From: Bhargavaea ullalensis
GTDB taxonomy: Bacteria; Bacillota; Bacilli; Bacillales_A; Planococcaceae
Strand: one strand, 5' to 3'
Length of the DNA stretch: 64,000 bases
Assembly: GCF_040545425.1 (NCBI RefSeq)
Contig: NZ_JBEPLW010000011.1
Each line of letters opens with the position of its first letter. Positions within the stretch are counted from its first letter, which is position 1. Both the position numbers and the translations under genes were made by a program. The notes under the pieces are model-generated. The model ran no database searches and was not told where the DNA came from. It saw only the letters and a list, made by a program, of their open reading frames with translations. Positions 32,407-41,014 of this stretch are shown piece after piece.

Positions 32407-33720
32407 ATGCAGTATGCCAATGAGAAATTGAAGGAAGAAAAAGTGTTCAAGGATCCGGTGCACCGCTACGTCCATGTGCGCGACCGGGTCATCTGGGATC
32501 TCATCGCAACGAAGGAATTCCAGCGGCTGCGGCGGATCCACCAGCTTGGCACAACCAATCTTGTTTTCCACGGAGCGGAGCACAGCCGGTTCAACCACTC
32601 GCTTGGCGTCTATGAAATCGTGCGCCGGATCATCGACGACAACTTCAGCGGGCGTCCTCACTGGAACGGCTCGGAGCGGCTCGTCACGCTGTGTGCGGCG
32701 CTGCTTCATGATCTCGGGCACGGCCCGTTTTCGCACGCGTTCGAGAAGGTGTTCGACCTTGATCACGAATATTACACGCAGCAGATCCTCTTGGGCGACA
32801 CCGAGGTGAATGCGGTGCTGCGCCGGGTGAGCGAAGAGTTTCCGAGAAAAGTGGCTGACGTCATCGGCAAAACTTATCCGGACAAGCTCGTCGTCTCCCT
32901 GATTTCCAGCCAGATTGACGCCGACCGCATGGATTATCTCCAGCGTGACGCCTATTTCACGGGGGTCAGCTACGGCCATTTCGACATGGAGCGGATCCTC
33001 CGCGTCATGCGGCCGGAGGAAGACCAGGCCGTCATCAAGCTGAGCGGGATGCACGCGGTCGAAGACTATATCATGAGCCGCTACCAGATGTACTGGCAGG
33101 TATACTTCCATCCGGTTTCCCGGTCTGCAGAAGTGATTCTCGTGAAAATTTTGCAGAGGGCGAAATTCCTGAGCGAAGAAGGGTATACGTTCAAGCAAGA
33201 CCCGGTCCACTTCCGGTCGTTTTTCGGGAAGTCGATCGATCTGCAGGAATACCTGGACCTCGACGAATACATCCTCATGACGTATTTTCAGATGTGGATG
33301 AAGGAAGAAGACGAGATTCTCGCCGACTTGTGCGACCGTTTTGTGAACCGCCGCCTGTTTCAGTACATTGACTTCAACCCGGCGAAAGAATACCGGAAAC
33401 TCGGGGAACTCGAGACACTGTTCCGGAAAGCCGGGATCGACCCGGATTATTATCTTGTCGTGGATTCCTCTTCGGACCTGCCGTATGACTTTTACCGGCC
33501 GGGCGAGGAAGAGGAGCGGCTGCCGATCCATCTGCTCATGCCGGACGGAGAATTGCGGGAACTGTCCCGGGAGTCCGACATCGTCGATGCGATCAGCGGC
33601 AAACGGCGGACCGACCATAAATTGTATTTCCCGGAGAACTTGCTCCGGGAAGGCAGGAAGAAGAAAGTGTTCAGGCAGCAGATCCTGGACATTCTCGGTA
33701 GAACCGAAGGGAGAGAGTGA
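32407..33720 (+). CDS. ywfO: HD-domain nucleotide triphosphohydrolase YwfO
   Basis: A 437-residue HD-superfamily protein related to dGTPase/SAMHD1. Seen: FQRLRRIHQLG, the metal site EHSRFNHSLGVYE (H...) and ALLHDLGHGPFSHAFE (HD) within residues 40-120, then DRMDYLQRDAYFTG. B. subtilis YwfO hydrolyses (d)NTPs and is stimulated by dTTP. ATG 32407 follows GGGGGGTG. It is coupled to ywgA one base after its stop; the order rsfA-ywfO-ywgA-ywhD matches B. subtilis. Confidence 0.87.
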   Translation: MQYANEKLKEEKVFKDPVHRYVHVRDRVIWDLIATKEFQRLRRIHQLGTTNLVFHGAEHSRFNHSLGVYEIVRRIIDDNFSGRPHWNGSERLVTLCAALLHDLGHGPFSHAFEKVFDLDHEYYTQQILLGDTEVNAVLRRVSEEFPRKVADVIGKTYPDKLVVSLISSQIDADRMDYLQRDAYFTGVSYGHFDMERILRVMRPEEDQAVIKLSGMHAVEDYIMSRYQMYWQVYFHPVSRSAEVILVKILQRAKFLSEEGYTFKQDPVHFRSFFGKSIDLQEYLDLDEYILMTYFQMWMKEEDEILADLCDRFVNRRLFQYIDFNPAKEYRKLGELETLFRKAGIDPDYYLVVDSSSDLPYDFYRPGEEEERLPIHLLMPDGELRELSRESDIVDAISGKRRTDHKLYFPENLLREGRKKKVFRQQILDILGRTEGRE

Positions 33721-33721
33721 A

Positions 33722-34228
33722 ATGCTTCGGGAGCATGCGAAGATTGTGCAGTTCGTCTCCATGGCGGACGGCGTGACGGGACGTAAGAAACTGCAGAAGA
33801 TGATTTACATTGCCAAGAAGATGGATTTCCCGTTTCAGGAAAAATACGAACTGCATATGTACGGGCCTTATTCGGAAGAGCTGACGCTGCGTGTCGAGGA
33901 GTTGTGCGAGATGGGATTCCTCGACGAAACGCCAGAGGACAAGGGATCGTATATGCAATACAGCTACAAAGTGACAGAAGAGGGCAGCCGGTTCATCGGG
34001 GAAGCGGATGAGGCCCCGGCCGCGCTCGGCGATTGCATCGTCAGGATGAAGGAAAAAAGTTCCCGTTTCCTGGAGCTCGTGTCGACGCTTCTTTACTTTG
34101 ACCACCTGCCGCGCGAAGAACAGATCACCAATTTACATATCGTCAAGAATAAGCTGAACTTTTCGGAGGCGGAGATCGCGGAAGCGTTCAGCTTCATGGA
34201 CGAACTGGCCGGCTGCATCCGCCAGTGA
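33722..34228 (+). CDS. ywgA: YwgA family protein
   Basis: A 168-residue protein, MLREHAKIVQFVSMADGVTG at the start, with GRKKLQKMIYIAKKMDFPF and YELHMYGPYSEELTLRVEEL. These resemble the Panacea/SocA-like small-protein fold seen in YwgA. Function is unknown. It begins 2 bp after ywfO, with AAGGGAGAGAG upstream, so it is cotranscribed with ywfO. Confidence 0.83.
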   Translation: MLREHAKIVQFVSMADGVTGRKKLQKMIYIAKKMDFPFQEKYELHMYGPYSEELTLRVEELCEMGFLDETPEDKGSYMQYSYKVTEEGSRFIGEADEAPAALGDCIVRMKEKSSRFLELVSTLLYFDHLPREEQITNLHIVKNKLNFSEAEIAEAFSFMDELAGCIRQ

Positions 34229-34290
34229 AGCGCGCGCCTTTTATACGGCCGGCGGAATGGATATAATGGCAGTTGAGGGGGTGCTTGACC

Positions 34291-34812
34291 ATGGCGAACG
34301 ATAATAAGCCAAAGCCAAAAATGGGGTTCACGATTCTCCGGGACGATCCGATCGACGGGCACAAGGGATTCGGCAGGAGCTCCCTGTCTCTTGAGAACGT
34401 GTCTCCTGTCATCGTCGATGTTGATGAAGGAACCGCACAGGTCGAGATGGGGGCCATGCATGCGCGGAGCCTCACCGAACGGGGCATTAAGTTCACCGTC
34501 AACCGGGAAGATTCCGAAGGCGGCAAGCCGTACTGGCTCGTCTGGGTGACGATCGACTACAAGGAAGACGGACCGTATTACGCAGGCGTCACGGCTGCGG
34601 AAATGGTCATCAACCGGGAAAAGCGCCGCGGCTATAAAGTGCTGGCGGACCATGTCAATCTGCTGGACAAGTCGATCAAGCGGAAGATCATCGTTGACGG
34701 AATGGATGACAGGGCGAAAGAGATCCTGGCCGATTTCCTGAAGAGCCACAACGAGGAGCTGTGGAGAAACAGCAGTCCGGAACTGTTTGAAAGTCTGAAC
34801 GTGGCCGAATAA
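34291..34812 (+). CDS. ywhD: YwhD family protein
   Basis: A 173-residue protein with MGFTILRDDPIDGHKGFGR near the start, MGAMHARSLTERGIKFT, and VTAAEMVINREKRRGYKVLADHVN, the conserved blocks of YwhD. Function is unknown. ATG 34291 follows GAGGGGGTG. A TATAAT at 34262-34267 would give a short leader, so it may have its own promoter in addition to ywfO read-through. Confidence 0.83.
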   Translation: MANDNKPKPKMGFTILRDDPIDGHKGFGRSSLSLENVSPVIVDVDEGTAQVEMGAMHARSLTERGIKFTVNREDSEGGKPYWLVWVTIDYKEDGPYYAGVTAAEMVINREKRRGYKVLADHVNLLDKSIKRKIIVDGMDDRAKEILADFLKSHNEELWRNSSPELFESLNVAE

Positions 34813-34872
34813 ACGTTCCAGCCCGAAAATATGAACGATCTTTGACAGTTTTTCCGAACCGGCGGCAGACGG

Positions 34873-34901
34873 TTGAACCCGGCCGCAAAAGGGAGTAAAC
34901 T
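34873..34901 (+). promoter_or_regulatory. Promoter of the candidate small RNA
   Basis: TTGAAC (34873-34878), 17-bp spacer, TAAACT (34896-34901). It is well separated from ywhD and points at a structured transcript that ends at a strong terminator. Confidence 0.6.
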
Positions 34902-34907
34902 TTAAAT

Positions 34908-35009
34908 AATGCTTGCTGAATACAAGCTAGGACAGCCTGCCGCGCGTAGCGGCACGGCAGGCAAAACCCGACCCGCCCCGGAGGATTCCGGTGGCGGGTC
35001 GGGTTTTTT
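34908..35009 (+). ncRNA. Candidate ~100-nt small RNA
   Basis: Starting 7 bases after TAAACT, the sequence can fold into three stems: GCTTG/CAAGC (34911-34927), GCCTGCCG/CGGCAGGC with a GC-rich interior (34935-34962), and the terminator ACCCGACCCGCC/GGCGGGTCGGGT followed by T6 (34966-35008). The ATG at 34909 has no ribosome site and would be at the transcription start, so a protein is unlikely. It could instead be only the distal ywhD terminator. A sporulation sRNA of the CsfG type is one family worth testing; I cannot confirm it. Confidence 0.5.
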
Positions 35010-35038
35010 ATTGAGGCGGTTGAGTGGCGGAATCGGGG

Positions 35039-35472
35039 ACGAGTCGTACGGATCGGGGCTTGAACCGTACGGATCCGGCCTTGAGTCGTACAGGTTAGTT
35101 CCTCGAGCCGCGAGTCGTACGGATCGGGTCTTGAACCGGACGGATCCGGCCATGAGTCGTACAGGTTAATCCCTCCAGGGGTGAGTCGTACGGATCCGGC
35201 TCTGAGTCGTACGGATCGGGGCTTGAACCGTACGGATCCGGCCGCGAGTCGTACAGGTTAGCCCCTCGAGCCGCGAGTCGTACGGATCCGGCCTTGAGTC
35301 GTACAGGTTAATCCCTCCAGGGGCGAGTCGTACGGATCCGGCTCTGAGTCGTACGCATTACGGCTTGAACCGGACGGATCCGGCCATGAGTCGTACAGGT
35401 TAGTCCCTCGAGCCGCGAGTCGTACGGATCCGGCTCTGAGTCGTACGGATCGGGGCTTAAACCGGACGGATC
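35039..35472. repeat. 21-bp-step repeat array, family 4 (core GAGTCGTACGGATCCGG)
   Basis: About 17 cores GA[G/A][T/C]CGTACGGATC start at 35041, 35062, 35083, 35112, 35133, 35154, 35183, 35204, 35225, 35246, 35275, 35296, 35325, 35346, 35367, 35388, 35417, 35438 and (decayed) 35459. Steps are 21 bp, or 29 bp (21+8) after cores followed by CAGGTTA. The filler is variable. The array fills the gap between ywhD and the convergent PBP gene. The same family recurs at 54098-54356. Confidence 0.95.
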
Positions 35473-35487
35473 CACCCAGGCTCCCAC

Positions 35488-37545
35488 TCATTCAAAGAAC
35501 GAAAACGGGAATAGGCGGAGGGGGCCGCCGTCTTTTGTGTCGGTTGAGCGGTCCAGACGGAGTGCGGGGTCCGTGCACAGTTTCTTCGGGACGTCTTTTT
35601 CCCGCACATAGACAAGCCGCTGTTTTCCGCAGCCGTCGACGGCGAGGCCGCCGGTTTCCACGTCGACGATGACGCCGGTGACGCCGTCCGGTTTCTGGAA
35701 GGCTTCGGGTGGCGTGCCGGAATGCACATCTTCCATGAATTCGATCCACATTTTCTTTGCGGCCATCTTGTCGCTGTTTTCGGTGAGCTGGCGGCCTTCG
35801 TCGAACCCGGCCCAGATGCCGGCGGTGAGTGCCGGGGAGTAGCCGATCAAGTATTGGTCGGACAGCGTCGTTCCGGATTTCGCCGCGTACGGGCGGGTCT
35901 GTCTCGGACGGAGCGAAAGTCCGGTTGCCGGGGAATAGTCGCTGAACACCGGATCGAACATGCCGGTCATCATCTCGGTGAGGACGTAGGCATCGGCGGG
36001 ATCCATCACCTGCCGTTTCGTTTCGGGCTCCTGACGGTAGATGACTTTGCCGGAAGCATCGGAAATGGACACAATCGTCGTCGGCTCGATTCGAAGTCCG
36101 TGCGCGGCAATCCGATTATAGGCGCCGGTCATTTCGTAGAGCGTCACTTCGGCCGTGCCGAGCGCGGTTGCCGGCGCGTCCGTGAACTTGCCGCTGATGC
36201 CGAGTCGGGCGGCCATGTCCTTGAACGGTTTGTACCCGATTTCCTCGAGCGTTTTCACGGCATAGATGTTGTCGGATATGGCGAGCGCCTGGGCGAGTGA
36301 AATCGGACGCTCGGCGAATTTCCCGTTGACGTTCTGCGGTTCGTACGTCTGCCGCCCGTCGTCATAGGTGAACACGGTTGGCTCGCTTTTCAGGAACGTC
36401 AGCGGGGTGAAGCCCTCTTCAAGCGCCGCTGCATACAGCACCGGCTTCATGGCCGAACCGGATTGCCGCTCCGCCTGCGTCACCCGGTTATACGGACTTT
36501 CCGCGTAGTCCCGTCCGCCGATCATCGACGTGACCCGCCCTGTTTCAGGCTCCATCGAGACGAACCCGAACTGAAGGCCGTTTTCGGGAAGCCACCGGGC
36601 CGCGGCGGCTTCGGCCATTTTCTGATGGTGCGGATCGAGCGTCGTCTTGATCGTCCAGCCGCCCTCGGCAATGTTCCGTCCCTCCGCTTTCAGGATCGAC
36701 TCCGCTTCCCGCCACACTTCATCCAGGAAATAGGGCGCCGACTTTTTCGCCCCGTCCCACTCGCCGGACTTGAGCACGACCCGCTCGGCCAGCGCATGAT
36801 CTGCTTGGTCCTCCGTGATGTAGCCCTGCCTGACCATTGCGCCGAGGATGATTTTCTGCCGATTCCTCGCCGCTTCCGGATGATCGACCGGGGAATAAAC
36901 CGACGGGCCTTTCGGAACCGCCGCCATCAGCGTGGCTTCGGCCAGCGTCAGCTCATCCGCATCCTTGCCGAAATAAAACCGGCTCGCCGCCTCGGCCCCG
37001 TACATTCCGTGCCCAAAATATACCGTGTTCAAGTAGCCTTCCAGGATGGTGTCCTTGTCATAAAACGTCTCGATCCGGCGGGCGTACACCGCCTCGTTGA
37101 TCTTCCTGGACCAGGTCTTGTGGTGGGAAAGGTACAAGTTCCGGGCATACTGCTGGGTGATTGTGCTGGCACCCTCGACTTTGCGGAACGCCTTCGCATC
37201 CTTGAGCACCGCCGCGGCGATCCGGGAATAATCAAACCCCTTATGTTCCCGGAAATCCTTGTCTTCCACCGCAACGAATGCATCCTGCAGGAACGGCGAA
37301 ATTTCGGTCAGGGAAGCCGGGTAGCGCCGCTCGCCCGAATGCCGGTCGCCGATCGGATGGCCGTTCCGGTCGAGGAACACAGTCGCCGACGGCACATCCA
37401 GCGCCGGCGGGCCCGCCGCCCGGATATAAAGCAGAAACGCCCCGTACATCACCCCGGCCGCCACGCCGAGGCTCACCAATAAAAGCAGGCCCCGCCGGAC
37501 TGCCGCCTGCCGCCTCCGCTTTCGCCTGATCTGCGACCGTCTCAT
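35488..37545 (-). CDS. pbpG: Class A penicillin-binding protein (PbpG-like)
   Basis: A 685-residue bifunctional peptidoglycan synthase. Seen: basic N-terminus and one membrane helix (about 16-39); glycosyltransferase 51 domain with EDKDFREHKGFD (catalytic glutamate), GASTITQQYARNLYL and YLNTVYFGHGMYG; transpeptidase domain with SGSAMKP (SxxK), SDN and KSGTT. Gene order (ywhD, PBP, speE, speB) matches pbpG of B. subtilis, a PBP with a role in spores. ATG 37545 is used; an open frame to 37656 lacks a ribosome site. A cysteine-containing tail follows the transpeptidase. Confidence 0.87.
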   Translation of the reverse strand: MRRSQIRRKRRRQAAVRRGLLLLVSLGVAAGVMYGAFLLYIRAAGPPALDVPSATVFLDRNGHPIGDRHSGERRYPASLTEISPFLQDAFVAVEDKDFREHKGFDYSRIAAAVLKDAKAFRKVEGASTITQQYARNLYLSHHKTWSRKINEAVYARRIETFYDKDTILEGYLNTVYFGHGMYGAEAASRFYFGKDADELTLAEATLMAAVPKGPSVYSPVDHPEAARNRQKIILGAMVRQGYITEDQADHALAERVVLKSGEWDGAKKSAPYFLDEVWREAESILKAEGRNIAEGGWTIKTTLDPHHQKMAEAAAARWLPENGLQFGFVSMEPETGRVTSMIGGRDYAESPYNRVTQAERQSGSAMKPVLYAAALEEGFTPLTFLKSEPTVFTYDDGRQTYEPQNVNGKFAERPISLAQALAISDNIYAVKTLEEIGYKPFKDMAARLGISGKFTDAPATALGTAEVTLYEMTGAYNRIAAHGLRIEPTTIVSISDASGKVIYRQEPETKRQVMDPADAYVLTEMMTGMFDPVFSDYSPATGLSLRPRQTRPYAAKSGTTLSDQYLIGYSPALTAGIWAGFDEGRQLTENSDKMAAKKMWIEFMEDVHSGTPPEAFQKPDGVTGVIVDVETGGLAVDGCGKQRLVYVREKDVPKKLCTDPALRLDRSTDTKDGGPLRLFPFSFFE

Positions 37546-37714
37546 CCTTTCGCCGCCTTTCGCCGTTTTCCCCGAGTATGCGCAGTCTGGCGCCATTTCA
37601 ACCATCCGCACCGGGATTCGTTGCCGTTCAGGCCGGCCGGACCGTGCGCTCGTCATTCCATGAACGGGAAATCGCGAACCTCTTCATCTTCTCGCCGGGC
37701 CATGCAAAAAATGG

Positions 37715-37742
37715 TTGCAAGCGGCGTCTGAGGCCTTATAAT
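37715..37742 (+). promoter_or_regulatory. speE promoter
   Basis: TTGCAA (37715-37720), 16-bp spacer, TATAAT (37737-37742); leader of about 70 bases to the speE start. Confidence 0.65.
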
Positions 37743-37817
37743 GAAGCTTAGTTTCCAAGAGGCCCGCACGGAATGCGGGCGGCGGGACAGTGAAGCATAA
37801 GGAGGGTTTACTTTAAA

Positions 37818-38660
37818 ATGGCAGGCCTTTGGTATACAGAAAAGCAGACGGAACACTTTGGCATCACGATGAAGATCAAGCGGACGCACCATGTCGAGCA
37901 GACGGATTTCCAGCTGCTGGAGATGGCGGAAACGGAAGAGTGGGGGAACATGCTGTTTCTCGACGGGATGGTCATGACATCGGAGCGGGATGAATTCGTC
38001 TACCATGAAATGGTGGCGCATGTGCCGCTCTTCACTCACCCCCATCCGAAAAAAGTGCTCGTCGTCGGCGGCGGGGACGGCGGCGTCATCCGGGAAGTGC
38101 TGAAGCACCCGGAAGTGGAGCTTGCGGTCCTTGTCGACATCGACGGGAAGGTCATCGAGTATTCAAAGAAGTACCTTCCGTCCATTGCCGGCAAGCTGGA
38201 AGACCCGCGCGTCGATGTCCGGGTCGGCGACGGCTTCATGCACATCGCCGAGTCCGAAAACGAATATGATGTCATCCTGGTGGACTCCACGGAACCGGTC
38301 GGCCCCGCGGTCAACTTGTTCACAAAAGGGTTCTATGCCGGCATTTCCAAGGCGCTCAAGGAAGACGGGCTGTTTGTCGCGCAGTCGGACAATCCGTGGT
38401 TCAAGGCGGACCTGATCCGCCAGGTCCAAAAGGATGTCCGGGAGATTTTCCCGGTCACGAAGATGTACACGGCGAACATCCCGACTTATCCGAGCGGCCT
38501 CTGGTGCTTCACGCTCGGCTCAAAAAAGTATGATCCGCTCCAAGTGGAGGAAAGCCGATTCCATGAGATCGACACGAAGTACTACACAGACGAACTGCAT
38601 AAGGCGGCTTTCGTCCTGCCGAAATTCGTCAAGGACCTGGCGGAAGGGGAAGGCGAATGA
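37818..38660 (+). CDS. speE: Spermidine synthase
   Basis: A 280-residue aminopropyltransferase that makes spermidine from putrescine and decarboxylated SAM. Seen: LFLDGMVMTSERDEFVYHEMVAH at about 47-69, VLVVGGGDGGVIREVLKHP (dcSAM site), DIDGKVIEYSKKYLP and VILVDSTEPVGPA (catalytic aspartate). ATG 37818 follows AAGGAGGG. It overlaps speB by four bases (ATGA), so the last two polyamine steps from agmatine are co-translated. Confidence 0.93.
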   Translation: MAGLWYTEKQTEHFGITMKIKRTHHVEQTDFQLLEMAETEEWGNMLFLDGMVMTSERDEFVYHEMVAHVPLFTHPHPKKVLVVGGGDGGVIREVLKHPEVELAVLVDIDGKVIEYSKKYLPSIAGKLEDPRVDVRVGDGFMHIAESENEYDVILVDSTEPVGPAVNLFTKGFYAGISKALKEDGLFVAQSDNPWFKADLIRQVQKDVREIFPVTKMYTANIPTYPSGLWCFTLGSKKYDPLQVEESRFHEIDTKYYTDELHKAAFVLPKFVKDLAEGEGE

Positions 38661-39529
38661 GATTCGAGGAAGCGTATTCCGGCAATGTGTTCATCAAAAG
38701 CGGCACCGACTACGGCAAAGCCGACGCCGTCATCTATGGCATGCCGATGGACTGGACGGTGAGCTGGCGTCCGGGCTCACGGTTCGGCCCCGGCCGGATC
38801 CGCGAAGCGTCGATCGGCCTGGAGGAATACAGCCCGTATCTCGACCGCGAACTCGATGATATCCGTTACTTTGACGCCGGAGATATTCCGTTGCCGTTCG
38901 GCAATGCGGAAAAATCGCTCAAGCTGATCGGCGGCTTTGTGCGCCAGCTGCTGTCGGACGGCAAAATCCCTGCCGGCATGGGCGGCGAGCATCTCGTGTC
39001 GCTTCCGGCCATGCAGGAAACGGCGGCCAAATATCCGGACCTTGCGATCATCCATATGGACGCTCACACCGATCTGCGGACGGAATACGAAGGAGAGCCG
39101 CTGTCGCATTCGACGCCGATCCGCAAGATCGCCGAGCAGATCGGCCCGCACAATGTCTACTCGTTCGGCATCCGGTCGGGCATGAAGGAAGAATTTGACT
39201 GGGCGCGTGAAAACGGCATGCACATTTCAAAATTCGACGTGCTCGAGCCGTTGAAGGAGATCCTGCCGACGCTTGCGGGCCGCCCGGTCTACGTGACAAT
39301 CGACATCGATGTGCTCGATCCGGCACATGCACCCGGCACCGGCACCGTCGACTGCGGGGGCATCACTTCCCGCGAACTGCTCGCGTCCATCCATGAAATC
39401 GCCCGCTCGGACGTCCGGGTCGCCGGCTTTGATCTGGTGGAGGTGGCGCCCGTTTTTGATCCGTCTGAACAAACGGTGAACACGGCGAGCAAGCTGTTCC
39501 GCGAAATGCTGCTCGGCTTTGTAAAATAA
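38657..39529 (+). CDS. speB: Agmatinase
   Basis: A 290-residue ureohydrolase that converts agmatine to putrescine and urea. Seen: the three Mn2+ motifs GMGGEHLVSLP, IIHMDAHTDLRTEYEG and VTIDIDVLDPAHAPGTGT, and SWRPGSRFGPGRIREAS typical of agmatinase. It overlaps speE by four bases and ends at a bidirectional terminator. Confidence 0.93.
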   Translation: MRFEEAYSGNVFIKSGTDYGKADAVIYGMPMDWTVSWRPGSRFGPGRIREASIGLEEYSPYLDRELDDIRYFDAGDIPLPFGNAEKSLKLIGGFVRQLLSDGKIPAGMGGEHLVSLPAMQETAAKYPDLAIIHMDAHTDLRTEYEGEPLSHSTPIRKIAEQIGPHNVYSFGIRSGMKEEFDWARENGMHISKFDVLEPLKEILPTLAGRPVYVTIDIDVLDPAHAPGTGTVDCGGITSRELLASIHEIARSDVRVAGFDLVEVAPVFDPSEQTVNTASKLFREMLLGFVK

Positions 39530-39535
39530 ACCGCG

Positions 39536-39571
39536 AAAAACGTGATGCCCGGTTTGGGACATCACGTTTTT
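39536..39571. terminator. Bidirectional terminator between speB and the GGDEF gene
   Basis: AAAAACGTGATG / CATCACGTTTTT perfect 12-bp stem with a GC-rich loop; T tracts on both strands. Confidence 0.9.
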
Positions 39572-40665
39572 GCGATGGATTCGGTTCGGGGCGTCCAGGC
39601 AACAACCCGGTTGCGGCCGGTCTGCTTGGCGGTGTACAGCGCTTCATCCGCTCGTTGGTACAACTGCTTTGTATCTTCAGCTTGCCCGGGAAACGAGCAG
39701 ACCCCGAGTGAAATCGTCACGGGGATCGACAGGCCGCCGTCGAGGATGAACGGATTGCCGGCCACCGCCCTGCGCAGCTTCTCCGCAACGGACAGTGCCT
39801 GGTCTTCCGCAATCCCCGGAAGCAGCACGGAAAATTCCTCGCCGCCGTTCCGGGAAAGAACCGCACCCTTGGGCAGGGCACAACGGCGAATTCTCCCGGC
39901 AAGTTCCGTCAGCACTTCGTCGCCGACGGGGTGGCCGTATGTATCATTGACTTTCTTGAACCGGTCGATGTCAAACAGGACCAGGGACACGGGGCGGGTG
40001 CCGTCTTCCAGCATCGAGCTGATGATTTCGCCGAAGGACCGGCTGTTGTTGAGTCCGGTGAGGAAATCGGTCTTGGAAAGCTTTTCGATGCCGGCGAGTT
40101 TCTTGAAGTGGCTGTTCAGTTCTCTCAAGATCACCGTGACGGTGAAATAAGACAAATACGAATACGCGATGAACATGGCCGTGTTCATGACGACCCCGGC
40201 TCCTTTTGGCAGCAGGAAGATCAGGACGACGGCCGTCTCCAGTACGGCAAAATGGAAGAACAGCCGGGCGGTCCGGAATGACGAGCCTTTCCAGGCAAAG
40301 AATCCCGACGCTGCGATGCCGATGAACACGGCGTTCAGCCCCGCGACGAGACCGGCGCCCGCGAATCCGGACATCCCGATCCGGACCAGGCCGACCACGG
40401 CTGCCGCGATGACCGGGGCGACCGGTCCGCCGAAAATGCCCGAAATGACGATGACCGAAATTCGCGCATCGACGAAGACTCCGCCCTCAAGCCGGACGGA
40501 TGCCGCCAGGAGAAACGTGGCGGTCACGCCGGCCGTCAGACCAATCAGCACCGGATGGAGTTTCGGGTAAGGGATCCTGAATCGCCCGCGGTCCTGGAAC
40601 GGCCAGTAGCTGATGATGGAGAACGTGAACAAGATACAGAAGTTAACGGCGAGCTGATAAAGCAA
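39562..40665 (-). CDS. Membrane diguanylate cyclase (LytS-like sensor plus GGDEF)
   Basis: A 367-residue protein: about six membrane helices in residues 1-180 (5TM-5TMR-like sensor, as in LytS), then a GGDEF domain with KTDFLTGLNNSRSF, FDIDRFKKVNDTYGHPVGDEVL and an intact active-site RNGGEEF. It should make c-di-GMP. Start choice: ATG 40749 would lie about at the +1 of a minus-strand TATAAT at 40763-40768. TTG 40665 has GGAGGGGG eight bases upstream and begins exactly at the first helix, so it is preferred. A fragment of a second GGDEF gene lies upstream. Confidence 0.85.
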   Translation of the reverse strand: MLYQLAVNFCILFTFSIISYWPFQDRGRFRIPYPKLHPVLIGLTAGVTATFLLAASVRLEGGVFVDARISVIVISGIFGGPVAPVIAAAVVGLVRIGMSGFAGAGLVAGLNAVFIGIAASGFFAWKGSSFRTARLFFHFAVLETAVVLIFLLPKGAGVVMNTAMFIAYSYLSYFTVTVILRELNSHFKKLAGIEKLSKTDFLTGLNNSRSFGEIISSMLEDGTRPVSLVLFDIDRFKKVNDTYGHPVGDEVLTELAGRIRRCALPKGAVLSRNGGEEFSVLLPGIAEDQALSVAEKLRRAVAGNPFILDGGLSIPVTISLGVCSFPGQAEDTKQLYQRADEALYTAKQTGRNRVVAWTPRTESIAKT

Positions 40666-40793
40666 AAGGGCCCCCTCCAAATTCAGGACGCTGAGTTTCC
40701 GGAATTTTTCCAAACTGAGGAACGGCGGCCCCGTCCTGAAGCATGCCATTCATTGGATTCATTATAGACGATGTTCCCGCCTCAGACATCCGG

Positions 40794-40922
40794 TCAGTGT
40801 CCGGGCGGCATGCCGGGCTGTCCCGGCACCCATGATTCCACCCGATTCCGCCTGTGTGATTTTGCCGCAAACAGCGCCTCATCCGCGGCCCCGTCCATTT
40901 TCTTGATTATACCATCTTTTCT
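40794..40922 (-). pseudogene. C-terminal remnant of a second GGDEF gene
   Basis: On the minus strand, in one frame, ADEALFAAKSHRRNRVESW is followed by a short tail and a stop at 40794. ADEALxxAKxxGRNRV is the standard C-terminal signature of GGDEF domains and closely parallels ADEALYTAKQTGRNRVVAW of the intact gene 3-prime of it. The rest of the domain is absent. The upstream edge runs into the ywiB promoter, which suggests a decayed tandem copy. A 34-codon frame with ATG 40898 exists, but no ribosome site supports it. Confidence 0.6.
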
Positions 40923-40951
40923 ATCTCCGGCAGCCCGCCTCCCGGCATTCA

Positions 40952-40981
40952 TTGAAATGCTGTGTCCGGACGGGCTATAAT
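40952..40981 (+). promoter_or_regulatory. ywiB-argS promoter
   Basis: TTGAAA (40952-40957), 18-bp spacer, TATAAT (40976-40981), with the ribosome site about 22 bases further on. 40666-41014 otherwise holds the GGDEF remnant and a minus-strand TATAAT at 40763-40768 for the GGDEF gene. Confidence 0.65.
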
Positions 40982-41014
40982 AAGGGAATGATTTTCATGA
41001 ACGGAGGCAGGAAG

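Noticed and set aside
34909..35169. An 86-codon frame starting at the +1 of the candidate sRNA
   Set aside because: No ribosome site, runs through the terminator and into the repeat array.
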